Both the position numbers and the translations under genes were made by a program. Shown here piece by piece: positions 1-6,042 of a stretch of DNA of 6,668 nucleotides. The stretch comes from Chitinophagaceae bacterium (GTDB lineage: Bacteria > Bacteroidota > Bacteroidia > Chitinophagales > Chitinophagaceae). The number at the start of each line of letters is the position of its first letter. Position 1 is the first letter of the stretch. The notes beneath the pieces are model-generated. The model was not told the DNA's origin. It ran no database searches and was given only the letters and a program-made list of their open reading frames with translations. Location: positions 1 to 6,668 of the forward strand of contig JAJAZO010000204.1 of assembly GCA_026785745.1 (NCBI GenBank), given 5' to 3'.

Positions 1-32
1 ATGTGTAAAAAATGTGGTTAAGTATGGTTAAT

Positions 33-77
33 AAAAAAACCGCCTCTTCCCTTCGACAAGCTCAGGACGAGACGGTT
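33..77 (-). terminator. Rho-independent terminator of the coiled-coil gene
   Basis: Read on the minus strand, AACCGTCTC (77-69) pairs with GAGGCGGTT (46-38) through nine positions, one of them a U-G wobble, and is followed at once by a T run (39-33). The T run is only on the minus-strand side, 25 bp past the stop codon of the minus-strand gene, so it terminates that gene. The 22-nt loop holds a known-looking dispersed repeat, listed separately. I am confident of the structure; termination itself is inferred. Confidence 0.85.
49..66. repeat. Dispersed short repeat CCCTTCGACAAGCTCAGG
   Basis: These 18 bases match, from memory, a short sequence (reverse CCTGAGCTTGTCGAAGG) that recurs in intergenic DNA of many Bacteroidetes and Proteobacteria. 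It contains a small CTT-CGAC-AAG hairpin. Here it sits exactly in the loop of a terminator. Only one copy is in this window, so its repeat status rests on recall. Confidence 0.6.
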
Positions 78-101
78 CTAATTAGCAGGAGTTAACTGCT
101 T

Positions 102-1073
102 TTAACCGAATAAACCACCTTTTTTAAGACTTCTCACACCTTCACCAATCTTGAAGCCATTATGATAAATTTCAATTTTATAATTACCTGTTTGGAAATC
201 ATCCTGGCGTATAGGGAATTGAACGGGTTTGAGTTGTCCCTGAACATAGTCAACAGGTATTTTTGCTGTAAAATTTTTATCGCCGTCTGTCCGGGTGTTT
301 AACACACCACTGCCCGAAACTATTTTTCCGTCAGGTGCTGTTACAATCAAATACATATCAGCAGGACCTGATTTGGCAACACGATTCTCCACATCAAATG
401 ATACTACCAGTTTGTCTACTTTCTTAGAAGTACTGATTGTTTTTTCTTTGCCATTTTTTCTTTCGTCGACAGGAACAACTTGTATGTTAGAAGCACTGAA
501 AGTAGAAGCTACATCCACCGTTTTTTCTAACTCTTCTTTTTCAGTTGTCCTTGTGGTGAGGTTTGTTTCTAAATCTGCTTTTTCCTGTTTAAGAGAAGTA
601 TTTGAAGTATTAAGTTCCTGATTTTCTCCGGTAAGCCTTGTTACTTCTTCTTCCAGGCCACTTATTTTTGAGTTTAAATCAGCAATCATTGACTTCGCTT
701 TTGCCAACTGCGCTTGAGAGGCATTTTTATCATTCAGAATTTTACGAATCTCTGCCTTCTTAACATCAATTTCTTTTTGTAAGATAGATTTTTCACCCTG
801 CATGTTGTTATTGTCACCTGTTATAGAATCAAGGCGGGCCAATGCCGCATTGAAATTGTTCTGCAATTCACCTTTTTCATCTGTTACTTTTGTAATAGAT
901 GCCTGCTGATCATTGATTGTTTTCTCAGCCTTATTTTTGTCATATAGCAGATAGCCCCAAGTACCGAGCAGGCCCGCAGCAAGTAAGCCGATTACTATGT
1001 TTTTAGTGTTTTTGTTTTTTACTGGCTGACTTTGTGGAGTCGGTGTATCCAAAGGATAATTTGTGTTTGTCAT
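102..1073 (-). CDS. Membrane-anchored coiled-coil protein with C-terminal beta-rich domain
   Basis: This 323-residue protein is not one whose function I recognise. Residues 1-25 form a polar cytoplasmic tail (Pro/Gln-rich, then KNKNTK), residues about 26-44 a single hydrophobic helix (IVIGLLAAGLLGTWGYLLY), and about 47-188 a long Lys/Glu/Asn-rich coiled coil. Residues about 195-323 form a compact beta-rich domain with VVSFDVEN, YLIVTAPDGKIVSG and YKIEIYHNGFKIGEG strands, ending in a basic Gly-rich tail. The positive-inside rule puts the N-terminus in the cytoplasm and the coiled coil and beta domain in the periplasm. A role as a periplasmic spacer or envelope scaffold is inference. It starts at the only suitable ATG before the membrane helix, with no Shine-Dalgarno sequence, and is transcribed alone, divergently from holA. 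No catalytic motif is visible. Confidence 0.85.
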   Translation of the reverse strand: MTNTNYPLDTPTPQSQPVKNKNTKNIVIGLLAAGLLGTWGYLLYDKNKAEKTINDQQASITKVTDEKGELQNNFNAALARLDSITGDNNNMQGEKSILQKEIDVKKAEIRKILNDKNASQAQLAKAKSMIADLNSKISGLEEEVTRLTGENQELNTSNTSLKQEKADLETNLTTRTTEKEELEKTVDVASTFSASNIQVVPVDERKNGKEKTISTSKKVDKLVVSFDVENRVAKSGPADMYLIVTAPDGKIVSGSGVLNTRTDGDKNFTAKIPVDYVQGQLKPVQFPIRQDDFQTGNYKIEIYHNGFKIGEGVRSLKKGGLFG

Positions 1074-1208
1074 ACTTAAATGGATTTGAGATTTGACGTT
1101 AAATTAATAAATCTGTCCTGGAATTGATAAGGGCCGCAAGGTAGGTAGCTGGTTGCATCCTGTTTTGCTAATTCCTGTTAAAAAATTCCGTTCGAGTCAC
1201 AAAATTTC

Positions 1209-1241
1209 GAAAACCGTGCCAGAAACGGTTAAATCGTTTTC
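1209..1241. repeat. Nested inverted repeats in the divergent spacer
   Basis: AACCGT (1212-1217) pairs with ACGGTT (1225-1230) across a 7-nt loop. GAAAAC (1209-1214) can alternatively pair with GTTTTC (1236-1241). The two stems share bases, so they are mutually exclusive. The spacer lies between divergent starts, so no terminator is expected here. Function is unknown. Confidence 0.4.
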
Positions 1242-1266
1242 AACAGGTGTTAGTTCTTTCCTGTTG
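1241..1266. promoter_or_regulatory. Inverted repeat CAACAGG-N12-CCTGTTG, possible operator before holA
   Basis: The seven-base arms at 1241-1247 and 1260-1266 are perfect reverse complements with centres 19 bp apart. The right arm contains the TTG that I assign as the -33 element of the putative holA promoter, which is where a repressor site would act. It could equally be a small hairpin or chance. Confidence 0.3.
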
Positions 1267-1292
1267 GTGCAAGCTGAAAGCCTGTATCTTAG
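1264..1292 (+). promoter_or_regulatory. Putative Bacteroidetes-type promoter of holA
   Basis: TTG (1264-1266), an 18-bp spacer and TATCTTAG (1285-1292) fit the Bacteroidetes sigma-A pattern TTG-N17-23-TAnnTTTG with one mismatch in the -7 box. The ATG of holA follows after only 6 bp, so the transcript would have almost no 5' leader. This agrees with the absence of a Shine-Dalgarno sequence. Confidence 0.5.
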
Positions 1293-1298
1293 CATTTT

Positions 1299-2297
1299 AT
1301 GAGTGTGGAAAAAATAATAGCAGATTGGAAAAAGAAAAGCTTCAAACCAGTATACTGGCTGGAAGGGGAGGAAGAATATTTTATTGATAAGGTCATTGAG
1401 TTTGCAGAACATCATATATTGAATGAAAGCGAAGCCTCTTTTAACCTGTCTGTATTTTATGGTAAAGATGCAAACTGGGCAGATGTGGTAAATGCCTGTA
1501 GCCGCTACCCAATGTTTGCTGAACGGCAAGTGGTGCTACTCAAAGAAGCACAACAGATGCGGGATATAGAAAAATTAGAGTCATACATCGAGAACCCTTT
1601 AAGCTCAACTGTTTTTGTTGTTTCCTATAAGGAAAAGAAGCTTGATGCCAGGAAAAAATTTGCAAAGCTGGTAAAAGAAAAAGGGGTACTCATTTCTACA
1701 AAAAAAATGTATGAAAGAGAGGTACCCCAATGGACACAGGAACTGATCCAGTCAAAGGGATTAACGATAACACAAAAAGGGCTTGCATTATTAGTTGATC
1801 ATATTGGCAACGACCTGGTAAGAATTGAAAATGAGATAGACAAATTATCCGTAAATCTTGGCAAACGGACGATTATTTCTGAAGATGATATTGAACAATA
1901 CATTGGCGTAAGTAAAGATTACAATGTTTTTGAGTTACAATCGGCCCTGGCGGCAAAAGACCTTGCAAGGAGTATCCGCATCATTCAATATTTTGAAGCT
2001 AATCCGAAGGCAGCACCGATTCAATTAGTTTTACCCTCCTTGTACAGTTTTTTTAGTAAGGTATTTATGGTATTTGGTGCAGGAACAAGTGATGAAAAAT
2101 CAGTTGCTGCTGCTATTGGCGTTAATCCCTATTTTATGAAGGATTATATGCAGGCAGCAAAATTATACACCTATCCCGGAGTGGAGAAAGCACTGTTGCT
2201 GCTCCATACTTACAACCTGAAAAGTGTTGGTGTGGGCAGCACCGGTACAGAAGATGCCTCCTTGCTAAAGGAAATGATAGTGAAAATGATTGGATGA
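1299..2297 (+). CDS. holA: DNA polymerase III subunit delta (clamp-loader subunit)
   Basis: This 332-residue protein has the length and layout of HolA, the clamp-loader subunit that opens the sliding clamp for loading onto primed DNA in the cytoplasm. The N-terminal signature PVYWLEGEEEYFID (17-30) matches the family's 'pvYll.G.E.yl'. NACSRYPMFAERQVVLLKEA (65-84) matches the conserved segment in which the most active clamp-loader strand follows a 'sLF.er.lV' motif. LVRIENEIDKL and the FELQSALAAKDLARSIRII region belong to the lid and collar domains. As is normal for delta, there is no Walker A motif. The ATG lies 6 bp after a putative -7 box. A lipoprotein gene follows 105 bp downstream and may be co-transcribed, though a palindrome separates them. 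Divergence from E. coli HolA is typical of Bacteroidetes. Confidence 0.9.
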   Translation: MSVEKIIADWKKKSFKPVYWLEGEEEYFIDKVIEFAEHHILNESEASFNLSVFYGKDANWADVVNACSRYPMFAERQVVLLKEAQQMRDIEKLESYIENPLSSTVFVVSYKEKKLDARKKFAKLVKEKGVLISTKKMYEREVPQWTQELIQSKGLTITQKGLALLVDHIGNDLVRIENEIDKLSVNLGKRTIISEDDIEQYIGVSKDYNVFELQSALAAKDLARSIRIIQYFEANPKAAPIQLVLPSLYSFFSKVFMVFGAGTSDEKSVAAAIGVNPYFMKDYMQAAKLYTYPGVEKALLLLHTYNLKSVGVGSTGTEDASLLKEMIVKMIG

Positions 2298-2311
2298 ACA
2301 ATAATAGTATG

Positions 2312-2329
2312 TCCCGATAGCTATCGGGA
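2312..2329. repeat. Perfect 18-bp palindrome TCCCGATAGCTATCGGGA
   Basis: The sequence equals its own reverse complement over all 18 bases and starts 14 bp after the holA stop. I recall CCCGATAGCTATCGGG and close variants as common intergenic elements in Bacteroidetes. There is no adjacent T run on either side, so it is not a canonical terminator. It may attenuate, stabilise the holA mRNA 3' end or be a mobile short repeat. Confidence 0.7.
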
Positions 2330-2346
2330 GCCAGAAATGCCTTTTC

Positions 2347-2383
2347 TTTGTGCAACTTTTCCAAAAAAGTACCCATCTTTTGC
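2347..2383 (+). promoter_or_regulatory. Weak candidate promoter for the lipoprotein gene
   Basis: TTTG (2347-2350) lies 23 bp upstream of CATCTTTTGC (2374-2383), which resembles a TATCTTTGC-like -7 region with a T-to-C change and one extra T. It is about 19 bp before the lipoprotein ATG. The fit is poor, and readthrough from holA is an equally good explanation. Confidence 0.25.
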
Positions 2384-2402
2384 CCAATAAACTCAATTAA
2401 TT

Positions 2403-3158
2403 ATGCGAAAATTTATTTTATCGGTTCTCACTGTTTGTACTTTATTTCTGACCGGCTGCCTTGAAACTACACAGGAGATTACACTTAATGAAGATGGAAG
2501 CGGCACCATCAGCAATACCAGCGACCTGAGTGCCATGATAGGCCTTGCCAAACAAATGGGCGGCGGTGCTGAAATAGAGAAAGCGGCTGAACAGGTCGTT
2601 GATTCTACTGTTTCAATGAATGAGGCGGCGGACAGTATTCCCAATCTTACTTCTGAAGAAAGATTAATGGCAAAAAAAGGTACGATGAAGATTAAAATGA
2701 ACCTGAAAGAGGAAAAGTTTTTAGTCAATCTTGCTTTCCCGTTTTCAAAACCATCTCAAATAGCCGATTACAATAAACTATCTGGCAAAATGATGGCGGA
2801 AACAATGAAAAGCCAGATGGGAGGTGGGGCAGCTATGCCTACTGACCAAATGCCGGAACCCTCTTCATTTGACGATTATTACACAGTAGAGTTCTCTAAC
2901 GGAGAATTGACCAAAAAAGTAAATAAAGAAAAATATGCCGGGGCTGAAAGTGATGAGTATCTGAAAAGTGTAAAACAAGTGAGCAGCATGGGCCTAACGA
3001 TGAAAGCAAGTTATATTATCAACTTACCACGACCGGCTCAAAAAGCAGAGGGCAAGAATGTAAAACTGTCAGACGACAAAAAGAAAGTAACGATAAGTGC
3101 AGATATAGATGATTTCTTTGCTGATCCTTCTTCATTAGAGTTTAAGATAAAATACTAA
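2403..3158 (+). CDS. Lipoprotein of unknown function
   Basis: This 251-residue protein starts with a classical type II signal peptide: MRK, a hydrophobic core (FILSVLTVCTLFL) and lipobox LTGC with the acylated Cys at residue 19. The mature protein is therefore lipid-anchored in the envelope. Residues +2 onward (LETTQ) show no obvious acidic surface-export tag, so a periplasm-facing location is plausible. Directly after the lipobox comes EITLNEDGSGTIS, the 'v.l..DGSG' strand pattern seen in LppM-like and DUF3153-like lipoproteins. The middle is helical and Met-rich with two Gly-Gly-Gly runs. The C-terminal part is Lys-rich and beta-patterned (VTISADIDDFF, LEFKIKY end). I do not recognise a specific function. 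It follows holA by 105 bp and ends just before a strong terminator. It could be a conserved Bacteroidetes hypothetical; no enzymatic motif is seen. Confidence 0.85.
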   Translation: MRKFILSVLTVCTLFLTGCLETTQEITLNEDGSGTISNTSDLSAMIGLAKQMGGGAEIEKAAEQVVDSTVSMNEAADSIPNLTSEERLMAKKGTMKIKMNLKEEKFLVNLAFPFSKPSQIADYNKLSGKMMAETMKSQMGGGAAMPTDQMPEPSSFDDYYTVEFSNGELTKKVNKEKYAGAESDEYLKSVKQVSSMGLTMKASYIINLPRPAQKAEGKNVKLSDDKKKVTISADIDDFFADPSSLEFKIKY

Positions 3159-3173
3159 GCGAAGCTTATTCGT

Positions 3174-3235
3174 AATGGTTGATAAGTCATGGTAAATCCA
3201 GCGGGGTGCTATGAATTATCAACCATTTTATTTTT
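3174..3235 (+). terminator. Strong terminator between the lipoprotein gene and ribF
   Basis: AATGGTTGATAA (3174-3185) and TTATCAACCATT (3216-3227) are perfect 12-bp complements. After one mismatch, TCAT/ATGA continues the stem. The right arm runs into TTTTATTTTT (3226-3235), so it terminates plus-strand transcription of the lipoprotein unit. The T-tail reaches into the ribF stop codon. On the minus strand the hairpin lies 6 bp past that stop but lacks a T run, so bidirectional use is possible but weaker. Confidence 0.85.
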
Positions 3236-4163
3236 ATAAAACTTTCAGGCTATCAATCTTATCCTGGTCAATTTGTTTTACCAAAGCCTCCAGGCCATCA
3301 AATTTTATTTCTTCCCGCAGATACTTTTTTACAAACACTTTTAATGGCTGGTCGTAGATTTCTTTATCGAAGTCGAAGATATTAACTTCAATCACTCTTT
3401 TCTTTCCGTCAACAGTGGGCCGGAAACCAATACTCATCATGCCTTTCAGCCGTTGCAAAGAACCTGCTGGCTGTACATATACTGCATAAATGCCATTGCC
3501 CGGAATAATTTTTTCTTCGTCTGTTACTTTTAAATTTGCAGTGGGATAACCAAGTTTTCTTCCTAGTTTATCTCCATGTACTACTACACCGGAGAAGAAA
3601 AATTCATAGCCAAGCAGTGTATCCGCAGTTGCAATATCACTGTGCAAAATTGCCTCTCTTATATTGGTGGAACTGATAGAAATATTTTCCAGGATATGTT
3701 TGGGAATTTCTTTTAATTGGTAATTACATATTCCGGAAAGTTTTTCCAGCAGCCGGTAATCACCCAGCCTGTCACGGCCAAAATGATGGTCGTAACCAAT
3801 AATGATGGTATGCGGATGAAATTTATCAATCAGGAAATTCTTTACATAATCTTCTGCCAGTTGGTTGGCAAAAGCATCCGTAAAAGGCACTACCACCACA
3901 TGATCAATACCCAATTGTTGCAGCAATTCAATTTTTTCGTCCAGTGTATTAATAAGCCGGATACCAAGAATGGTAGATGAAACTACTTTGCGGGGATGCG
4001 GATGAAAAGTAATAATGACTGTTTCTCCGTTAACAGCCTTTGCCTCAGTTTTCAGCTTGTCAATAACCTGCCGGTGGCCCATGTGAACACCATCAAAAGT
4101 GCCGATGGTAACTACAGCATTACGAAAAGCAGGAAGATTCTCAATATCACGATGTACTTGCAT
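3234..4163 (-). CDS. ribF: Bifunctional riboflavin kinase / FAD synthetase
   Basis: RibF phosphorylates riboflavin to FMN and adenylates FMN to FAD in the cytoplasm. From the ATG at 4163 it has 309 residues, normal for the family. The N-terminal adenylyltransferase domain has the nucleotide-binding motif GTFDGVHMGH (21-30), IGYDHHFGRDRLGD (122-135) and ISSTNIR (163-169). The C-terminal kinase domain has GDKLGRKLGYPTANL (197-211) with the PTAN motif, and VIEVNIFDFD, in which Glu259 is the expected catalytic base; the usual His of that motif is Asn here. Both active sites look intact. A longer reading from a TTG at 4172 would add three residues (MQL), but that TTG lies inside the likely -7 box, so I prefer the ATG. 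It is divergent from purM. Confidence 0.95.
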   Translation of the reverse strand: MQVHRDIENLPAFRNAVVTIGTFDGVHMGHRQVIDKLKTEAKAVNGETVIITFHPHPRKVVSSTILGIRLINTLDEKIELLQQLGIDHVVVVPFTDAFANQLAEDYVKNFLIDKFHPHTIIIGYDHHFGRDRLGDYRLLEKLSGICNYQLKEIPKHILENISISSTNIREAILHSDIATADTLLGYEFFFSGVVVHGDKLGRKLGYPTANLKVTDEEKIIPGNGIYAVYVQPAGSLQRLKGMMSIGFRPTVDGKKRVIEVNIFDFDKEIYDQPLKVFVKKYLREEIKFDGLEALVKQIDQDKIDSLKVL

Positions 4164-4169
4164 TAATTG

Positions 4170-4199
4170 CAAAATAAATGGTCAATGTTCAATAATCAA
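4170..4199 (-). promoter_or_regulatory. Putative promoter of ribF
   Basis: On the minus strand TTG (4199-4197), a 19-bp spacer and TTATTTTG (4177-4170) fit TTG-N17-23-TAnnTTTG with one mismatch. The ATG follows after 6 bp, the same geometry as at holA. The TTG is supplied by the TCAATGT repeat array. Confidence 0.4.
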
Positions 4200-4214
4200 T
4201 GTTCAATGTTCAAT
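4182..4214. repeat. Short tandem/direct repeat TCAATGTTCAAT
   Basis: TCAATGTTCAAT occurs at 4182-4193, 4196-4207 and, overlapping with period 7, 4203-4214. On the other strand this reads ATTGAACATTGA. I recall runs of this unit as common in Bacteroidetes intergenic DNA; translated, they give spurious NVQCSIF-like peptides. It fills most of the ribF/purM spacer and may contribute promoter elements in both directions. Confidence 0.75.
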
Positions 4215-4221
4215 ATTTTCG
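4214..4221 (+). promoter_or_regulatory. Possible -7 box of purM
   Basis: TATTTTCG differs from TAnnTTTG at one position and ends 16 bp before the purM ATG. No clear TTG was found 17-23 bp upstream, so the assignment is tentative. Confidence 0.3.
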
Positions 4222-4237
4222 CAATTCAAAACAATTC

Positions 4238-5407
4238 ATGAGTTTATATTCAAAAAGAGGGGTATCTGCCCAGAAAGAAGAGGTACATGCGGCTACAAAG
4301 CATCTTGACCAGGGACTTTATCCAAAAGCATTCTGCAAAATCTATAAAGATGTTTTATGTGGGGATGATAACTGGGTAAATGTGATGCATGCAGATGGAG
4401 CTGGCACCAAAAGTATCTTAGCATATTTATACTGGAAAGAAACTGGTGACGTATCTGTTTGGAAAGGAATAGCTCAGGATGCAATTGTAATGAACCTTGA
4501 CGATTTACTTTGTGTGGGTATTTATGATAAGCTGCTTTTTTCTTCAACCATTGACAGAAATAAAAATATAATTCCTGCTGAAGTGCTGGAAGCAGTAATT
4601 AATGGGACACAGGAGTTTTTTGATAACATGAAATGTTTCGGCATCAATATCACTTTCATGGGTGGAGAAACTGCTGATGTGGGAGATGTGGTAAGAACGA
4701 TGGCCGTAAACGGGACAATGACAGCCCGGTGGCCTAAATCAAAACTTATCACCAATGAAAATATAAAGACAGGTAATGTAATAGTTGGCCTGGCCGGATT
4801 TGGACAAGCTAATTATGAAACGGATTATAATAGCGGATTGGCCAGTAACGGACTAACTTCTGCAAGACATGATGTATTGCACAAAACCTATGGAGCAAGG
4901 TTTCCTGAGAGCTATGACACATCATTGGATGAATCTGTTGTTTATATTGGCCCGCATAAAATAACGGATGAAATTAAAGACGGCGAACGTACCACAACCA
5001 TCGGTCAGCTTCTTCTCAGTCCTACCAGGACCTTTGCTCCGGTGATAAAAGAATTATTAGAAACCCATTTTGATGTAATTCACGGTCTTATTCATTGCAG
5101 CGGTGGCGGGCAAACCAAATGTTTAAAGTATGTACCGGAAAATCTTCGCATTGTAAAAGATAATTTATTTGCCCCTCCGCTTATCTTCAAGTTAATACAG
5201 GATGCCAGCAAATCTGATGACCGGGAAATGTACCAGGTTTTTAATATGGGTACAAGGCTGGAGATTTATACCAATGAAAAAGATGCTGACACAATTATCA
5301 GCGTCGCAAAAAATTTTGGGGTGGATGCACAGGTAATTGGTAGAGTGGAAGTGAGTGAAGTCAAAAGTCTTATAATTAAAACCGGGCAGACAGAAATCTC
5401 CTACTAA
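4238..5407 (+). CDS. purM: Phosphoribosylformylglycinamidine cyclo-ligase (AIR synthetase)
   Basis: PurM closes FGAM to aminoimidazole ribotide using ATP, the fifth step of purine synthesis, in the cytoplasm. The 389-residue protein is of the longer Bacteroidetes type; E. coli PurM is about 345. Visible family motifs are YSKRGVSAQKEEV (4-16), HADGAGTKS (51-59, the DGxGTK signature), AQDAIVMNLDDLLCVG (79-94, phosphate/ATP binding), GGETADVG (142-149), SNGLTSAR (203-210) and HCSGGGQTK near the C-terminal domain. All look intact. The frame is open 39 bp further upstream to an ATG at 4199, but those 13 residues are encoded by the TCAATGT repeat, and family proteins begin near MSLYSKRGVS, so I start at 4238. 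No Shine-Dalgarno sequence, no purine riboswitch and no adjacent pur gene is seen. Its stop lies 8 bp from the stop of the convergent toxin gene. Confidence 0.95.
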   Translation: MSLYSKRGVSAQKEEVHAATKHLDQGLYPKAFCKIYKDVLCGDDNWVNVMHADGAGTKSILAYLYWKETGDVSVWKGIAQDAIVMNLDDLLCVGIYDKLLFSSTIDRNKNIIPAEVLEAVINGTQEFFDNMKCFGINITFMGGETADVGDVVRTMAVNGTMTARWPKSKLITNENIKTGNVIVGLAGFGQANYETDYNSGLASNGLTSARHDVLHKTYGARFPESYDTSLDESVVYIGPHKITDEIKDGERTTTIGQLLLSPTRTFAPVIKELLETHFDVIHGLIHCSGGGQTKCLKYVPENLRIVKDNLFAPPLIFKLIQDASKSDDREMYQVFNMGTRLEIYTNEKDADTIISVAKNFGVDAQVIGRVEVSEVKSLIIKTGQTEISY

Positions 5408-5415
5408 ACGATTAT

Positions 5416-6042
5416 TTATAGGAAACTATTTGTATAGGTCACTACTTTTTGTTCTAGATTACTCTTTACCTCTTCCCATTTCCGTGGTATAATGCAGATA
5501 GGATTTTCTTCTTTGTCTGCCATTTCAAAATTGGTAAGGCTATGAATAATATATCCAGTATCAATTGCCGGAAATTTTGTTTTAAAGAGGCTGATCATTT
5601 CATCGATGGTAAATTCATTCAGGAGGAAATCAATATCCCAAAAATCCTTTTTAGAAAACCGGTTGCTGATGGCCTGTAACTTCATCGGTATTATATCCCG
5701 CAGGTTAATCAGCCTTGTTTCTTCCATAGTTTCAAAAGGATAGTTCCATTCAAAAGGATATAAAACAAAATCCACTTTTATCCCTTCTACGATAAACATC
5801 ATAGTTTGATTTTGCTCAAAAAGTAATTCTGCTGTTGGCCATCTGGATGTGATGGTTTTATAAACAGTGCCGTTATCATAAGGAAGATTAGTAAAGAAAT
5901 CAAGATCAACTGAGAAACGGTGTCCCCCACGAAGTGCAATACTGGTACCTCCGCCAAGTAGAAAGGAACTCAACTGTTGCTGCGAACAAATAGTTTTCAA
6001 TAATTCCAGGGTAGTGGGTTCCACTGCATTTTTATGTAGCAT
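5416..6042 (-). CDS. AbiEii-family nucleotidyltransferase toxin
   Basis: This 208-residue protein belongs to the AbiEii/AbiGii (DUF1814-like) nucleotidyltransferases, the toxin half of type IV-like toxin-antitoxin and phage-abortive systems. Family members have been linked to nucleotide transfer onto tRNA or to GTP binding; the substrate here is unknown. The active-site motif is FLLGGGTSIALRGGHRFSVDLDFF (27-50), with GG(T)S and the metal-binding pair Asp46/Asp48. VDFVLYP (90-96) supplies a third Asp (91). MKLQAI (120-125) and SKKDFWDIDFLL (130-141) are the C-terminal family motifs, including Lys-Asp of motif IV. All appear intact, so the enzyme should be active. The frame is open to an ATG at 6078, but family proteins start MLHKxxVxPxTLELL, so I use 6042. 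This start overlaps the antitoxin gene by 46 bp, implying translational coupling. It lies convergent to purM. Confidence 0.85.
   Translation of the reverse strand: MLHKNAVEPTTLELLKTICSQQQLSSFLLGGGTSIALRGGHRFSVDLDFFTNLPYDNGTVYKTITSRWPTAELLFEQNQTMMFIVEGIKVDFVLYPFEWNYPFETMEETRLINLRDIIPMKLQAISNRFSKKDFWDIDFLLNEFTIDEMISLFKTKFPAIDTGYIIHSLTNFEMADKEENPICIIPRKWEEVKSNLEQKVVTYTNSFL

Noticed and set aside
1..21. ATG-led six-codon frame at the window edge
   Set aside because: It is too short to support as a gene, with no context.
295..621. Plus-strand open frame inside the coiled-coil gene
   Set aside because: It is the complement of Lys/Glu-rich codons, giving a Ser/Phe/Val-rich peptide; a shadow frame.
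1212..1230. AACCGT/ACGGTT hairpin as a terminator
   Set aside because: It lies between two divergent starts, has only six pairs and is not followed by a T run.
1197..1529. Minus-strand open frame of 110 codons over the holA start
   Set aside because: It is mostly the antisense of holA, with low-complexity Phe/Cys-rich translation and no family resemblance.
4164..4172. TTG start for ribF adding three residues
   Set aside because: The TTG lies within the likely -7 box TTATTTTG, and an ATG directly downstream gives a normal RibF N-terminus.
4199..4237. Upstream ATG for purM adding 13 residues
   Set aside because: The extension is largely translated repeat array and the possible -7 box, and is not like PurM N-termini.
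4293..4755. Minus-strand open frames inside purM
   Set aside because: They are antisense to clearly conserved PurM motifs and have no recognisable content.
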